Shown here: positions 24,763 to 32,880 of the stretch, piece after piece
How positions within the stretch are numbered: the stretch's first letter is position 1
How the letters are laid out: each line of letters begins with the position of its first letter
Source: Candidatus [Bacteroides] periocalifornicus
GTDB taxonomy: Bacteria > Bacteroidota > Bacteroidia > Bacteroidales > CAJPTX01
Assembly (NCBI GenBank): GCA_001421095.1
Contig: LIIK01000020.1
Span: forward strand, 5,540-43,279
DNA: 37,740 nt
Direction of reading: 5' to 3'
Notes under the pieces: generated by a model
What the model saw: the letters and a program-made list of their open reading frames with translations, nothing else
What the model was told of the DNA's origin: nothing
The model's database searches: none
Made by a program: the position numbers and the translations under genes

Positions 24763-26964
24763 ATGCTACGTTTTTTTCAGGTATTGCTCATCATTTCGGT
24801 GGCCATCGGGACGGGCCGCCTCTTTGGCCAACAGCGCAATTTCACCATGGAAGATGCGGTGCTCCGGCAGCGGGGTATCCTTTGGCCAGAAACGTTTCGC
24901 CAGTTCCAGTGGAGGCCTGGTGCCCCGATGTACAGCTATATGCGGGGGAACGACACGCTTCGCATAGCAGAGAGCAGCACCGGGAAGCGTGTAGAGGCTC
25001 TGAGCATAAAGGCGTTAAAGCATGAATTTGAGCGGATTAGGGTAGAGCCCCCTTACAGCTGGCATGGGTACACTTGGGCTAACGGCAGTTGGCTGCAGCT
25101 ATGGCTCCCCGAGGGCGAGGTGCTGGTGAGTGCCGATGGCAAGCGGGTAGAGATGGGTTGGAGAATTCCTGAGGGGGCTGATAATCTGCATGTATCTCCC
25201 CGAACCGTGGGTGCACAGGCCAGCCGGCAAGATGCTCCACCCCAGCAGGAGTGGCTGCAGTATAATGTTGGGCAGCGCGTAGAGCTCATAAACCGCAAGG
25301 GGGAGAGGCGCGTGGTAACGGCCGATACCGCCGTGGGGGTGGTGAATGGGAGGGCTGTGCACCGTAACGAGTTCGGGTGCAACGACGGGATCTTCTGGAG
25401 TCCGAATGGCGAGCGGTTAGCCTTCTACCGCATGGACGAGAGCATGGTGGCTGAGTACCCACTGGTGGAGATAGACGATAGTGTGGCCAAGGCCAAGCCG
25501 ATACGCTACCCCATGGCGGGGGGGGCAAGCCACCATGTGACCATGGGGGTCTACTCCGTGGCAGACGATAGGGTGGTATGGCTGCAGACGGGGGGCGCTG
25601 CAGACCATTACCTTACCAACCATGCCTGGAGCCCCGATGGGGATTTCCTCTACCTCGCCGAGCTGAACCGTGGGCAAGACACCATGCGGCTCAACTGCTA
25701 CGATGCCCGCACGGGCGCATTTCACCACGAGCTTTTCCGCGAGACGAGCCCGCAGTACGTGGAGCCCCTGCATCCGCTAGAATTCGTGCCGGGCGGCAAA
25801 GGGCTATTCGTGTGGCAGAGCCAGCGCACGGGGCATAACCATCTGTACCTCTACCAGGAGTCGGGCAAGCTCGTTCGCGCGCTTACCGAGGGCGATTGGG
25901 ACGTGCTAGACACCCATGGCTTTGCGCCCGATGGGAAGCACTACTTTGTAACGGGCAATGCGGATAACACCATAGGGCGCGATCTCTACGGAATAGCGGT
26001 AAGCAGCGGCAAGCGTACACGCCTCACGGACCAGGATGGGTATAACCAGGTGGTGGTGGATCTGGCCGGGAATCGCTTTGCGTCGCTTTGGACTGCGTTC
26101 AGCAATCCTGGAGGTGTGTATACTGGCTCGCTGAACGGCAGGAAGAACCATACGCTGCTCGTGGCAAAGAATCCGCTCCTTGCCTACCGAATGCCCGGGA
26201 TTCGCCTGGTAACGCTAAAGGCCGCCGACGGTAAGACCGAGCTGTACGGGCGCCTCATAACGCCGCCCGACATGGACAGCTCGAGGCGTTACCCGGTGGT
26301 GGTGTATGTGTACGGAGGCCCCCATGCCCAGCTGGTGACAGACCGCTGGGTGGGCGATGCCCGCTACTGGGAGCTCCTCATGGCGCAGCGTGGCTACGTG
26401 GTGTGGGTAATGGACAATAGGGGCTCTGCGGGCCGTGGGTTTGCCTTTGAGCAGCCTATACATCGGCAGCTGGGCGAGGTGGAAATGGCTGACCAGATGG
26501 AGGGGGTAAAATACCTCAAGAGTCTGCGGTTCACCAATTCCGATCGGTTTGGAATTCACGGCTGGAGCTTTGGAGGGTTCATGTCGATGTCGCTCCTGCT
26601 GCGGCAGGGCAATACCTTTAGGGTGGCCGTGGTGGGAGGCCCTGTAACAGATTGGCGTCTCTACGAGGTGATGTACGGCGAGCGCTACATGGATACCCCC
26701 CAGGAGAATCCCAAGGGATACGCACGGGCCGATCTCAGGCGCTACGTGGAGAACCTAAAGGGAAAGCGGCTGCTCATGATCCATGGCTACATAGACGAGA
26801 CGGTGGTACTGCAGCACCAGCTGCAATTCCTGAATGCCTGCGTAGCCGCTGGGCGCTATGAGGTAGACACCTTCATCTACCCTGGGCATCCGCACAATGT
26901 GAGGGGAAAAGACCGTGTGCACCTGATGAACAAGGTGACAGACTACTTTGAGGAATACCTTTAG
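24763..26964 (+). CDS. S9 family prolyl dipeptidyl-peptidase (DPP-IV-like), exported
   Basis: Predicted to cleave X-Pro dipeptides from peptide N-termini in the periplasm, as in protein-fermenting Bacteroidales. The 733-residue product has a signal peptide (MLRFFQVLLIISVAIGTGRLFGQ), an N-terminal eight-bladed beta-propeller domain (about 90-460; AFYRMDESMVAEYPLV resembles the DPP-IV region around the substrate-binding segment), and a C-terminal alpha/beta hydrolase domain. The nucleophile is Ser 602 in GWSFGGF, the acid is probably Asp 678 (HGYIDETV) and the base His 711 (GHPHNV). Length agrees with bacterial DPP-IV. No promoter box was found upstream. Confidence 0.9.
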   Translation: MLRFFQVLLIISVAIGTGRLFGQQRNFTMEDAVLRQRGILWPETFRQFQWRPGAPMYSYMRGNDTLRIAESSTGKRVEALSIKALKHEFERIRVEPPYSWHGYTWANGSWLQLWLPEGEVLVSADGKRVEMGWRIPEGADNLHVSPRTVGAQASRQDAPPQQEWLQYNVGQRVELINRKGERRVVTADTAVGVVNGRAVHRNEFGCNDGIFWSPNGERLAFYRMDESMVAEYPLVEIDDSVAKAKPIRYPMAGGASHHVTMGVYSVADDRVVWLQTGGAADHYLTNHAWSPDGDFLYLAELNRGQDTMRLNCYDARTGAFHHELFRETSPQYVEPLHPLEFVPGGKGLFVWQSQRTGHNHLYLYQESGKLVRALTEGDWDVLDTHGFAPDGKHYFVTGNADNTIGRDLYGIAVSSGKRTRLTDQDGYNQVVVDLAGNRFASLWTAFSNPGGVYTGSLNGRKNHTLLVAKNPLLAYRMPGIRLVTLKAADGKTELYGRLITPPDMDSSRRYPVVVYVYGGPHAQLVTDRWVGDARYWELLMAQRGYVVWVMDNRGSAGRGFAFEQPIHRQLGEVEMADQMEGVKYLKSLRFTNSDRFGIHGWSFGGFMSMSLLLRQGNTFRVAVVGGPVTDWRLYEVMYGERYMDTPQENPKGYARADLRRYVENLKGKRLLMIHGYIDETVVLQHQLQFLNACVAAGRYEVDTFIYPGHPHNVRGKDRVHLMNKVTDYFEEYL

Positions 26965-27032
26965 CGGGCGCGGGGTGGCTAGGCGGAGCTGGGCATGCTC
27001 GCCTGGGTGCACCCGTTACAGTAAAAGGCCGG

Positions 27033-27296
27033 ATGATGGAGCAGGACACACCGATAGAACACGTGGTGGAGTATCTGGTGGCGTGCATTGCGATGCTGGC
27101 CGAGGGGTTTGGCATCTCTATGCGCTCTGCCTATGAGTACCTTGACCAGTTCGGGGGGCTCGCCTACCTGCGCGATGGGTATGCGGTAGAACACCTGTTC
27201 TCGCTAGAGGATGCGGTGGATCACGCGCTGGAGGTGTGCGCAAGGAATGGAGGCCCTGAGCATGAGGCTTTACCACGGATCTACGCTGAAGATTGA
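27033..27296 (+). CDS. DUF3791-family small protein
   Basis: The 87-residue product matches the DUF3791 pattern: a helix like EYLVACIAMLAEGFGISMRSAYEYL, then a GLAYLRDGYAVEHLFSLEDAVDHALEVC part that resembles the family's LDYL-x-x-x-Y-x-x-LHT-x-x block. In Bacteroidales DUF3791 genes usually lie directly before a DUF3990 gene, and the next overlapping frame here is a DUF3990 start, which supports the call. The function is not established; a partner or antitoxin-like role for the neighbour is an inference. ATG at 27036 is an equal alternative start. Confidence 0.75.
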   Translation: MMEQDTPIEHVVEYLVACIAMLAEGFGISMRSAYEYLDQFGGLAYLRDGYAVEHLFSLEDAVDHALEVCARNGGPEHEALPRIYAED

Positions 27297-27450
27297 GCGT
27301 ATTGACCTCGGGTGTTCGAGGGGCGGGAAGGATTTCGGGCGAGGCTTCTACCTGTCAGATAACTATCCGCAGGCACTGGCATTTTCTGAATATGTTAGGA
27401 AACGTCGGGGTACAGGGGCGAATATTGTCTCGGTGAAATACCCCAGCTAG
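27262..27450 (+). pseudogene. Truncated DUF3990 protein (ADP-ribosyltransferase-like fold)
   Basis: Begins MRLYHGSTLKIERIDL and continues with GKDFGRGFYLSDNYPQA, the two best conserved blocks of DUF3990: the LYHGS strand and the FGxGFYL strand, comparable with the R/H-E-type NAD-binding core of ADP-ribosyltransferases. The frame stops after 62 codons, where complete members are usually about 150 residues or more. No C-terminal remnant is visible in any frame of 27451-27542 before the methylase gene. It overlaps the DUF3791 gene by 35 bases. Probably a broken gene cut off when the downstream restriction system arrived; alternatively a genuine minimal protein. Confidence 0.65.
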
Positions 27451-27542
27451 GTAGTAAACCCCAGCCCTGCGCGAACCAGGCCTGAGAAACGTACCCTGGA
27501 ATGGTAAAGATCCTTGTGAACGTTGATTAGAGAGCATATAGC

Positions 27543-29768
27543 ATGACGAGCATAGCGGAGCGGGATAGGCTGCAGGCTGCGATATGGAAAATAGCCAATG
27601 ATGTGCGCGGCGCGGTGGACGGATGGGATTTCAAGCAGTTCGTACTCGGGACGCTGTTCTACCGGTTCATCAGCGAAAATTTCACTGCGTACATCGAAGG
27701 GGGCGATGCTAAGGTGCTGTATGAAAGTCAGCAAGACGAGGATATTACCCCAGATATCAAGAAGGATGCTATAAACACCAAGGGCTACTTCATCTACCCG
27801 AGCCAGCTGTTCGCGAATCTCGCCAGGCGCGCGGAAACGACCCCAGAGCTGAATGTGGAGCTGCGGGGGATATTCGACGCGATAGAGGGATCTGCTATAG
27901 GGCATCCCTCTGAGCGCGACCTCAAAGGGCTCTTCGCGGATTTTGACACCTCGAGCCCACGGCTTGGTGCTACCACAGAGGAGAAGAGCCGGCGGCTGAT
28001 AGCCGTGATCAGGGGGGTGGCGGGGTTGGATTTCGGGGCCTTTGAGGAGAACCAGATCGACCTCTTTGGCGATGCTTACGAGTTCCTGATCTCAAACTAC
28101 GCGGCGAATGCCGGGAAATCGGGCGGTGAGTTCTTCACCCCGCAGAATGTCTCCAAGCTCATTGCGCGACTGGCTCTGCATGGGATGCGGAAGGTGAACA
28201 AGATCTACGACCCGGCCTGCGGGTCGGGATCATTACTCCTGCAGGCGAAGAAGCAATTCGATGCGCATCTGATAGAGGAAGGATTCTTCGGGCAGGAGAT
28301 CAACCACACCACCTACAACCTGGCGCGGATGAACATGTTCCTGCACAATGTGAACTACGATAAGTTCGACATCGCGCTGGGCGATACGCTGCTCAATCCG
28401 CAGTTTGGCGATCAGAAGCCGTTCGATGCCATCGTATCCAATCCCCCCTACTCGGTGAGCTGGGTGGGGGATAGGGACTCCTCCCTCATCAACGATGCGC
28501 GGTTCGCCCCTGCCGGAGTGCTGGCTCCCAAGTCGAAAGCCGACTTCGCCTTCGTGCTCCATGCGCTCAGCTACCTCTCGGGTAGGGGAAGGGCCGCGAT
28601 AGTTTGCTTCCCGGGGATATTCTATCGGGGTGGGGCTGAGCAGAAAATCAGGAAGTACCTGGTGGATAGTAATTTCGTAGAAACTGTGATCGCTCTGCCG
28701 CCCAACCTCTTCTACGGCACCAGTATCGCCGTGAACGTGCTGGTACTCTCAAGGCATAAGGCTGATTGCCGTACCCAGTTCATCAATGCCAGCGGCCCAG
28801 AGTTCTTCAGGAAGGAGACCAACAACAATGTGCTCACCGATGCGCACGTTGCGCGCATCGTCAGGCTATTTGCCCAGAAGGAGGAGGTGCGGCACGTAGC
28901 CCATAGCGTAGAATACGAGCAGATAGTGGCGAACGATTACAGACTCTCGGTGGAGGCCTATGTAGAGCCAGAGGATACGCGAGAAGAAATTGATATCGCG
29001 CAGCTGAATGCGGAGATTGCGGCCCGCGCAGCGCGGATCAATCAGCTTCGGGCTGAGATAGATGCCATAACCCTGGGAGATAGTGGGATAGGCGGGTTGT
29101 GGGGGCTTTTGCGGGGATGCGAGGTGGAGTGGCGACCGCTGGGGGAGGTGGGAACCTTCGCCCGTGGACAAGGGCTACAGAAGCGAGACTTCACCCCAGC
29201 GGGGGTGGGTTGCATCCATTACGGGCAGATCTACACCCACTATGGGACTTGGGCGGAGGAGACCCTCGCGTTCGTTGCACCGGCTACAGCCAGCGGCCTA
29301 TGCAAGGTACACCCAGGGGATGTGGTGATAACCAACACGAGCGAGAATGTCCGCGACGTGTGCAAGGCGGTGGCTTGGCTAGGGCGGGCAACGGTGGTGA
29401 CCGGGGGGCACGCCACGGTATTCACGCCCGGGGAGGCTACACAGGGGAAATACGTAGCCTACTACATGCAGACCGAGTGTTTCGCCCGCCAGAAACGGCA
29501 GTACGCGCGGGGTTCGAAGGTTATCGACGTGTCTGCCGCTGACCTCGCTAAGATTCGTATCCCACTTCCCCCGTTGGCAGTGCAGGAGCGCATTGTTGGC
29601 ATTTTAGATCGCTTCGCTTCGCTGGAAGCGGAGCTGGAAGCGGAGCTGGAAGCGAGAAAGTTACAGTACGCCTACTACCGTGACCACCTCTTCAACTCGC
29701 TGAAAGGGGAGAATAGCCCAGTTGACACAATAGAAAAAAACGGGAGGGACGACCATGGCACTCTATAG
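27543..29768 (+). CDS. hsdM: Type I restriction-modification methylase fused to a half-size specificity domain (HsdM-HsdS)
   Basis: The 741-residue product joins two subunits that are normally separate. Residues 1 to about 515 are HsdM: an N-terminal helical bundle (WKIANDVRGAVDGWDFKQFVLGTLFYRF), GGEFFTPQNVSKLIARL near 194, the SAM-binding DPACGSGSLLL near 223 and the catalytic NPPYS near 300. From about residue 525 an HsdS-type target-recognition domain follows (VEWRPLGEVGTFARGQGL, later IRIPLPPLAVQERIVGILDRF) and ends in one conserved helix. Only one such domain is present, where standard HsdS has two. The helix holds the four-residue repeat LEAE-LEAE-LEAR. No separate hsdS gene is present. 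It overlaps hsdR by 14 bases. Confidence 0.9.
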   Translation: MTSIAERDRLQAAIWKIANDVRGAVDGWDFKQFVLGTLFYRFISENFTAYIEGGDAKVLYESQQDEDITPDIKKDAINTKGYFIYPSQLFANLARRAETTPELNVELRGIFDAIEGSAIGHPSERDLKGLFADFDTSSPRLGATTEEKSRRLIAVIRGVAGLDFGAFEENQIDLFGDAYEFLISNYAANAGKSGGEFFTPQNVSKLIARLALHGMRKVNKIYDPACGSGSLLLQAKKQFDAHLIEEGFFGQEINHTTYNLARMNMFLHNVNYDKFDIALGDTLLNPQFGDQKPFDAIVSNPPYSVSWVGDRDSSLINDARFAPAGVLAPKSKADFAFVLHALSYLSGRGRAAIVCFPGIFYRGGAEQKIRKYLVDSNFVETVIALPPNLFYGTSIAVNVLVLSRHKADCRTQFINASGPEFFRKETNNNVLTDAHVARIVRLFAQKEEVRHVAHSVEYEQIVANDYRLSVEAYVEPEDTREEIDIAQLNAEIAARAARINQLRAEIDAITLGDSGIGGLWGLLRGCEVEWRPLGEVGTFARGQGLQKRDFTPAGVGCIHYGQIYTHYGTWAEETLAFVAPATASGLCKVHPGDVVITNTSENVRDVCKAVAWLGRATVVTGGHATVFTPGEATQGKYVAYYMQTECFARQKRQYARGSKVIDVSAADLAKIRIPLPPLAVQERIVGILDRFASLEAELEAELEARKLQYAYYRDHLFNSLKGENSPVDTIEKNGRDDHGTL
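29622..29657 (+). repeat. 12-bp tandem repeats in the specificity-domain helix
   Basis: CTGGAAGCGGAG occurs twice without change (29622-29633, 29634-29645), then a third decayed copy. Each unit encodes Leu-Glu-Ala-Glu. Position and period recall the TAEL repeats of EcoR124-type HsdS, where copy number sets the spacer length of the recognition site. Confidence 0.85.
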
Positions 29769-32700
29769 CACGATAGCCGAGATGGATCACTTCATCGTAC
29801 TCGAAGAATACACGCGCCCCGGCATGCTGGCTGAGGAGGCCGCAGGCTACCAGAGCGAGGCGATGCTCGAACAAGATTTCATCGTTGGGCTACAGCGCCT
29901 GGGCTACGAGCGCATCCACCTGAAGAACCCCAGGGAGCTGCTGGCCAACGCCCGGGTGCAGCTGCAGGCGCTCAACGGGGTGGAGTTCACCGATGCCGAG
30001 TGGGAGCGTTTCGCACGGGGCTACCTCGACTGCCCAGGGGAAGGCCTTGTGGAACGGACACGCAAGCTCCACAATAACCATGTATGTGACTTCAAGTTCG
30101 ACAATGGTCACCTCAAAAACATCTACCTGGTGGATAAGATCCAAATAGCCCGAAACCGTGTGCAGGTGATCAACCAGTTCGCGCAGACCGGTACGCACGC
30201 TAACCGTTACGATGTGACGATACTGGTGAATGGCCTCCCGCTGGTACAGGTGGAGCTCAAGCGGCGAGGCGTGGCGATACGCGAGGCTTTCTACCAGGTG
30301 CACCGCTACACCAAAGAGAGCTTCAACCACGAGAATTCTCTATTCCGGTACCTGCAGATCTTCGTGATCTCCAACGGGACCGATACCCGCTACTTCGCGA
30401 ACACGGTCCAGCGCGATAGGAACAGCTTCCCCTTCACCATGAACTGGGCGGGCGCCAACAATAAGCCCATCAAGGATCTCGAGGATTTCACCACGACCTT
30501 TTTCCAGAAGAACACCCTGCTACAGGTGTTGCTCAAGTATTCAGTGTTCGACACCCGCAATACCCTCCTGATAATGCGCCCCTACCAGATAGCAGCCGTG
30601 GAGCGGATGCTCTGGAAGATCTGCAGCGCCCACGAGGCTAAAGCCTGGGCTACACCCGAGGGGGGAGGCTACATCTGGCACACCACCGGATCGGGCAAGA
30701 CGCTCACCAGCTTTAAGGCGGCACAGCTGGCCTCCAAACTCGATTTTATCGACAGGGTGTTCTTCGTGGTCGACCGCAAGGATCTCGACTACCAGACCAT
30801 GCTAGAGTACCAGCGATTCTCACCCGGCAGCGTGAATGGCTCGGAGAGTACCGCTGGGCTGAAACGAAACCTAGAGCGGTGGGATTGCAGGATCATCGTC
30901 ACCACCATTCAGAAGCTCAACAACCTAATGCGTAGCGAGCGCGACCTGCCAGTCTACCATGAAGAGGTTGTCTTCATTTTTGACGAGGCACACCGCTCGC
31001 AGTTCGGCGAGGCGCAGCGAAACCTACAGCGGAAGTTCAAGAAGTACTACCAGTTCGGATTCACCGGGACACCGATATTCCGTGAGAATGCCGCTGGCGA
31101 CAAGACGACACAAGACGTGTTTGGCCTCCAGCTGCATGCCTACATCATTACCGATGCCATACGCGATGGGAAGGTGCTGAAATTCAAGGTAGACTACAAC
31201 GATGTGCGGCCGAAATTCAAGAAGCTGGAGGCCGAGCAAGACGAGGCGAAGCTCACCGCTGCCGAGAATCAAAAGCTCCTGCTACACCCAGATCGGATAC
31301 ACGAGATATCGCGCTACATCCTGCAGAATTTCAACATCAAGACGCATCGGAATCAGCCCGGGGTGCCAGGGTTCAATGCGATGTTCGCCGTCAACAGCAT
31401 CGAGGCCGCCAAGCTCTACTACCAGGAGCTCAACCGCCTGCAGGAGGGGTGCGAAACGAAACTGAAGATAGCCACCATCTACTCCTACGCTCCAAACGAA
31501 GAGCAGGCCGCCGTGGGCGAGATTGCAGACGAGAGCTTCGACCCCTCGGCTATGGACTCCACCGCGAAGGAATTCCTGGCCAGAGCCATCGGCGATTACA
31601 ACAAGATGTTCAAGACGAACTTCGGGGTGGAGGGCGGGGAGTTCCAGAACTACTACCGCGATCTCGCCAGGCGGGTAAGGGAGCAGGAGGTGGATCTGGT
31701 CATAGTGGTGGGGATGTTCCTCACAGGATTCGACGCCCCGCGGCTGAATACCCTTTTTGTCGATAAGAACCTCCGGTACCATGGCCTCATCCAGGCCTTT
31801 TCACGTACCAATCGGATATACGATGCCACCAAGGCCTTCGGCAACATCGTTACGTTTCGTAACCTGGAGCAGGCCACTATAGATGCCATCACCCTGTTTG
31901 GCGACAGGAATAAGCGGACTTTCATCCTCGAGAAGGGCTATCGGGAATACCTAGAGGGATTCCGCGATATAGTGAGCGGCGAGGCCCGGCGTGGCTACAT
32001 TGAGGTGGTGCGCGATCTCAAGCGGAAATTCCCCCATCCTGAAGAGATCGTAACCGAAGAGGCCAAGCGGGAGTTTGTTGAGCTCTTCGGGGAGTACCTC
32101 AAGCTGGAGAATATACTGCAGAATTTCGATGAATTCGCCCACCTCAGAGCGTTCCAAGCCATAGATAAGGGGAATCCTGAAGAGGTGGAAAAATTCAGGC
32201 AGGCCAACTTTCTCACCGAGGGCGAAATAGAATCGATGAAGGGTATTGAAGTGCTGGAAGCCAGGAGATTGCAGGATTACCGTTCGGCCTACAACGACAT
32301 TCGCCACTGGGTAGGCGCAGAGAGGAATGGTGCGGTAGAAAAAGCTTCGGGGGTAGATTGGAACGATGTTGTCTTTGAGGTTGAATTGCTCAAATCCCAG
32401 GAGATCAACCTCGACTACATCCTCGAGCTAATCCTTGAACGCAAGGGAGACACTATAGGGAAGGAGCTGCTAGTAGACGAGGTGCGCCGCATGGTGCGTG
32501 CCAGCGTGAGCAACAGGGCAAAGGAGGAGTTGCTAATCGATTTCATCAATGAAACCGACCTAGAGCCTATCACAACCAAAGAGCACATCGTAGAGGCCTT
32601 CTTCACCTTCGCCCAGGCCAAGATGCTCGAAGAATCCGCCGCGCTCATAGCAGATGAGAACCTGAACGAAGAGCCCGCCAATCGCTATATTGCCCTCTCG

Positions 32701-32859
32701 TTAAAGAGAGGGTACGCCAGCATGAACGGTACCGACCTCAATGAAACCCTCCCGCGTATGAGCCCACTCAGGCCAGAGTACCTCGTCAAAAAGCGGGGCG
32801 TATTCAGTAAAATCTCTGCCTTCGTAGAGAAGTATCGGGGAGTTGGCAGCCAGCTTTAA
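29755..32859 (+). CDS. hsdR: Type I restriction endonuclease subunit R
   Basis: The motor and nuclease subunit, which translocates DNA with ATP and cuts away from the unmethylated site. The 1034-residue product has the N-terminal nuclease domain (about 90-220) with RYDVTILVNGLPLVQVELKRRG, giving the D...ExK catalytic set with ELK near residue 166. The helicase part has Walker A TTGSGKT near 309-316, DEAH near 410, FTGTPIF, and the later motifs GMFLTGFDAPRLNTLFVDK and LIQAFSRTNRIYD. The C-terminal third is helical and should bind the methylase. It starts inside the end of the hsdM-S gene, so the two are translationally coupled. Confidence 0.95.
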   Translation: MALYSTIAEMDHFIVLEEYTRPGMLAEEAAGYQSEAMLEQDFIVGLQRLGYERIHLKNPRELLANARVQLQALNGVEFTDAEWERFARGYLDCPGEGLVERTRKLHNNHVCDFKFDNGHLKNIYLVDKIQIARNRVQVINQFAQTGTHANRYDVTILVNGLPLVQVELKRRGVAIREAFYQVHRYTKESFNHENSLFRYLQIFVISNGTDTRYFANTVQRDRNSFPFTMNWAGANNKPIKDLEDFTTTFFQKNTLLQVLLKYSVFDTRNTLLIMRPYQIAAVERMLWKICSAHEAKAWATPEGGGYIWHTTGSGKTLTSFKAAQLASKLDFIDRVFFVVDRKDLDYQTMLEYQRFSPGSVNGSESTAGLKRNLERWDCRIIVTTIQKLNNLMRSERDLPVYHEEVVFIFDEAHRSQFGEAQRNLQRKFKKYYQFGFTGTPIFRENAAGDKTTQDVFGLQLHAYIITDAIRDGKVLKFKVDYNDVRPKFKKLEAEQDEAKLTAAENQKLLLHPDRIHEISRYILQNFNIKTHRNQPGVPGFNAMFAVNSIEAAKLYYQELNRLQEGCETKLKIATIYSYAPNEEQAAVGEIADESFDPSAMDSTAKEFLARAIGDYNKMFKTNFGVEGGEFQNYYRDLARRVREQEVDLVIVVGMFLTGFDAPRLNTLFVDKNLRYHGLIQAFSRTNRIYDATKAFGNIVTFRNLEQATIDAITLFGDRNKRTFILEKGYREYLEGFRDIVSGEARRGYIEVVRDLKRKFPHPEEIVTEEAKREFVELFGEYLKLENILQNFDEFAHLRAFQAIDKGNPEEVEKFRQANFLTEGEIESMKGIEVLEARRLQDYRSAYNDIRHWVGAERNGAVEKASGVDWNDVVFEVELLKSQEINLDYILELILERKGDTIGKELLVDEVRRMVRASVSNRAKEELLIDFINETDLEPITTKEHIVEAFFTFAQAKMLEESAALIADENLNEEPANRYIALSLKRGYASMNGTDLNETLPRMSPLRPEYLVKKRGVFSKISAFVEKYRGVGSQL

Positions 32860-32880
32860 TCCCTCAGTGATAGTATCCTT

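Noticed and set aside
27451..27542. C-terminal remnant of DUF3990 after the stop codon
   Set aside because: All three forward frames were read by eye and none resembles the expected family ending.
27447..27905. 152-codon minus-strand frame over the start of hsdM
   Set aside because: Antisense to the conserved methylase N-terminus and without recognisable features.
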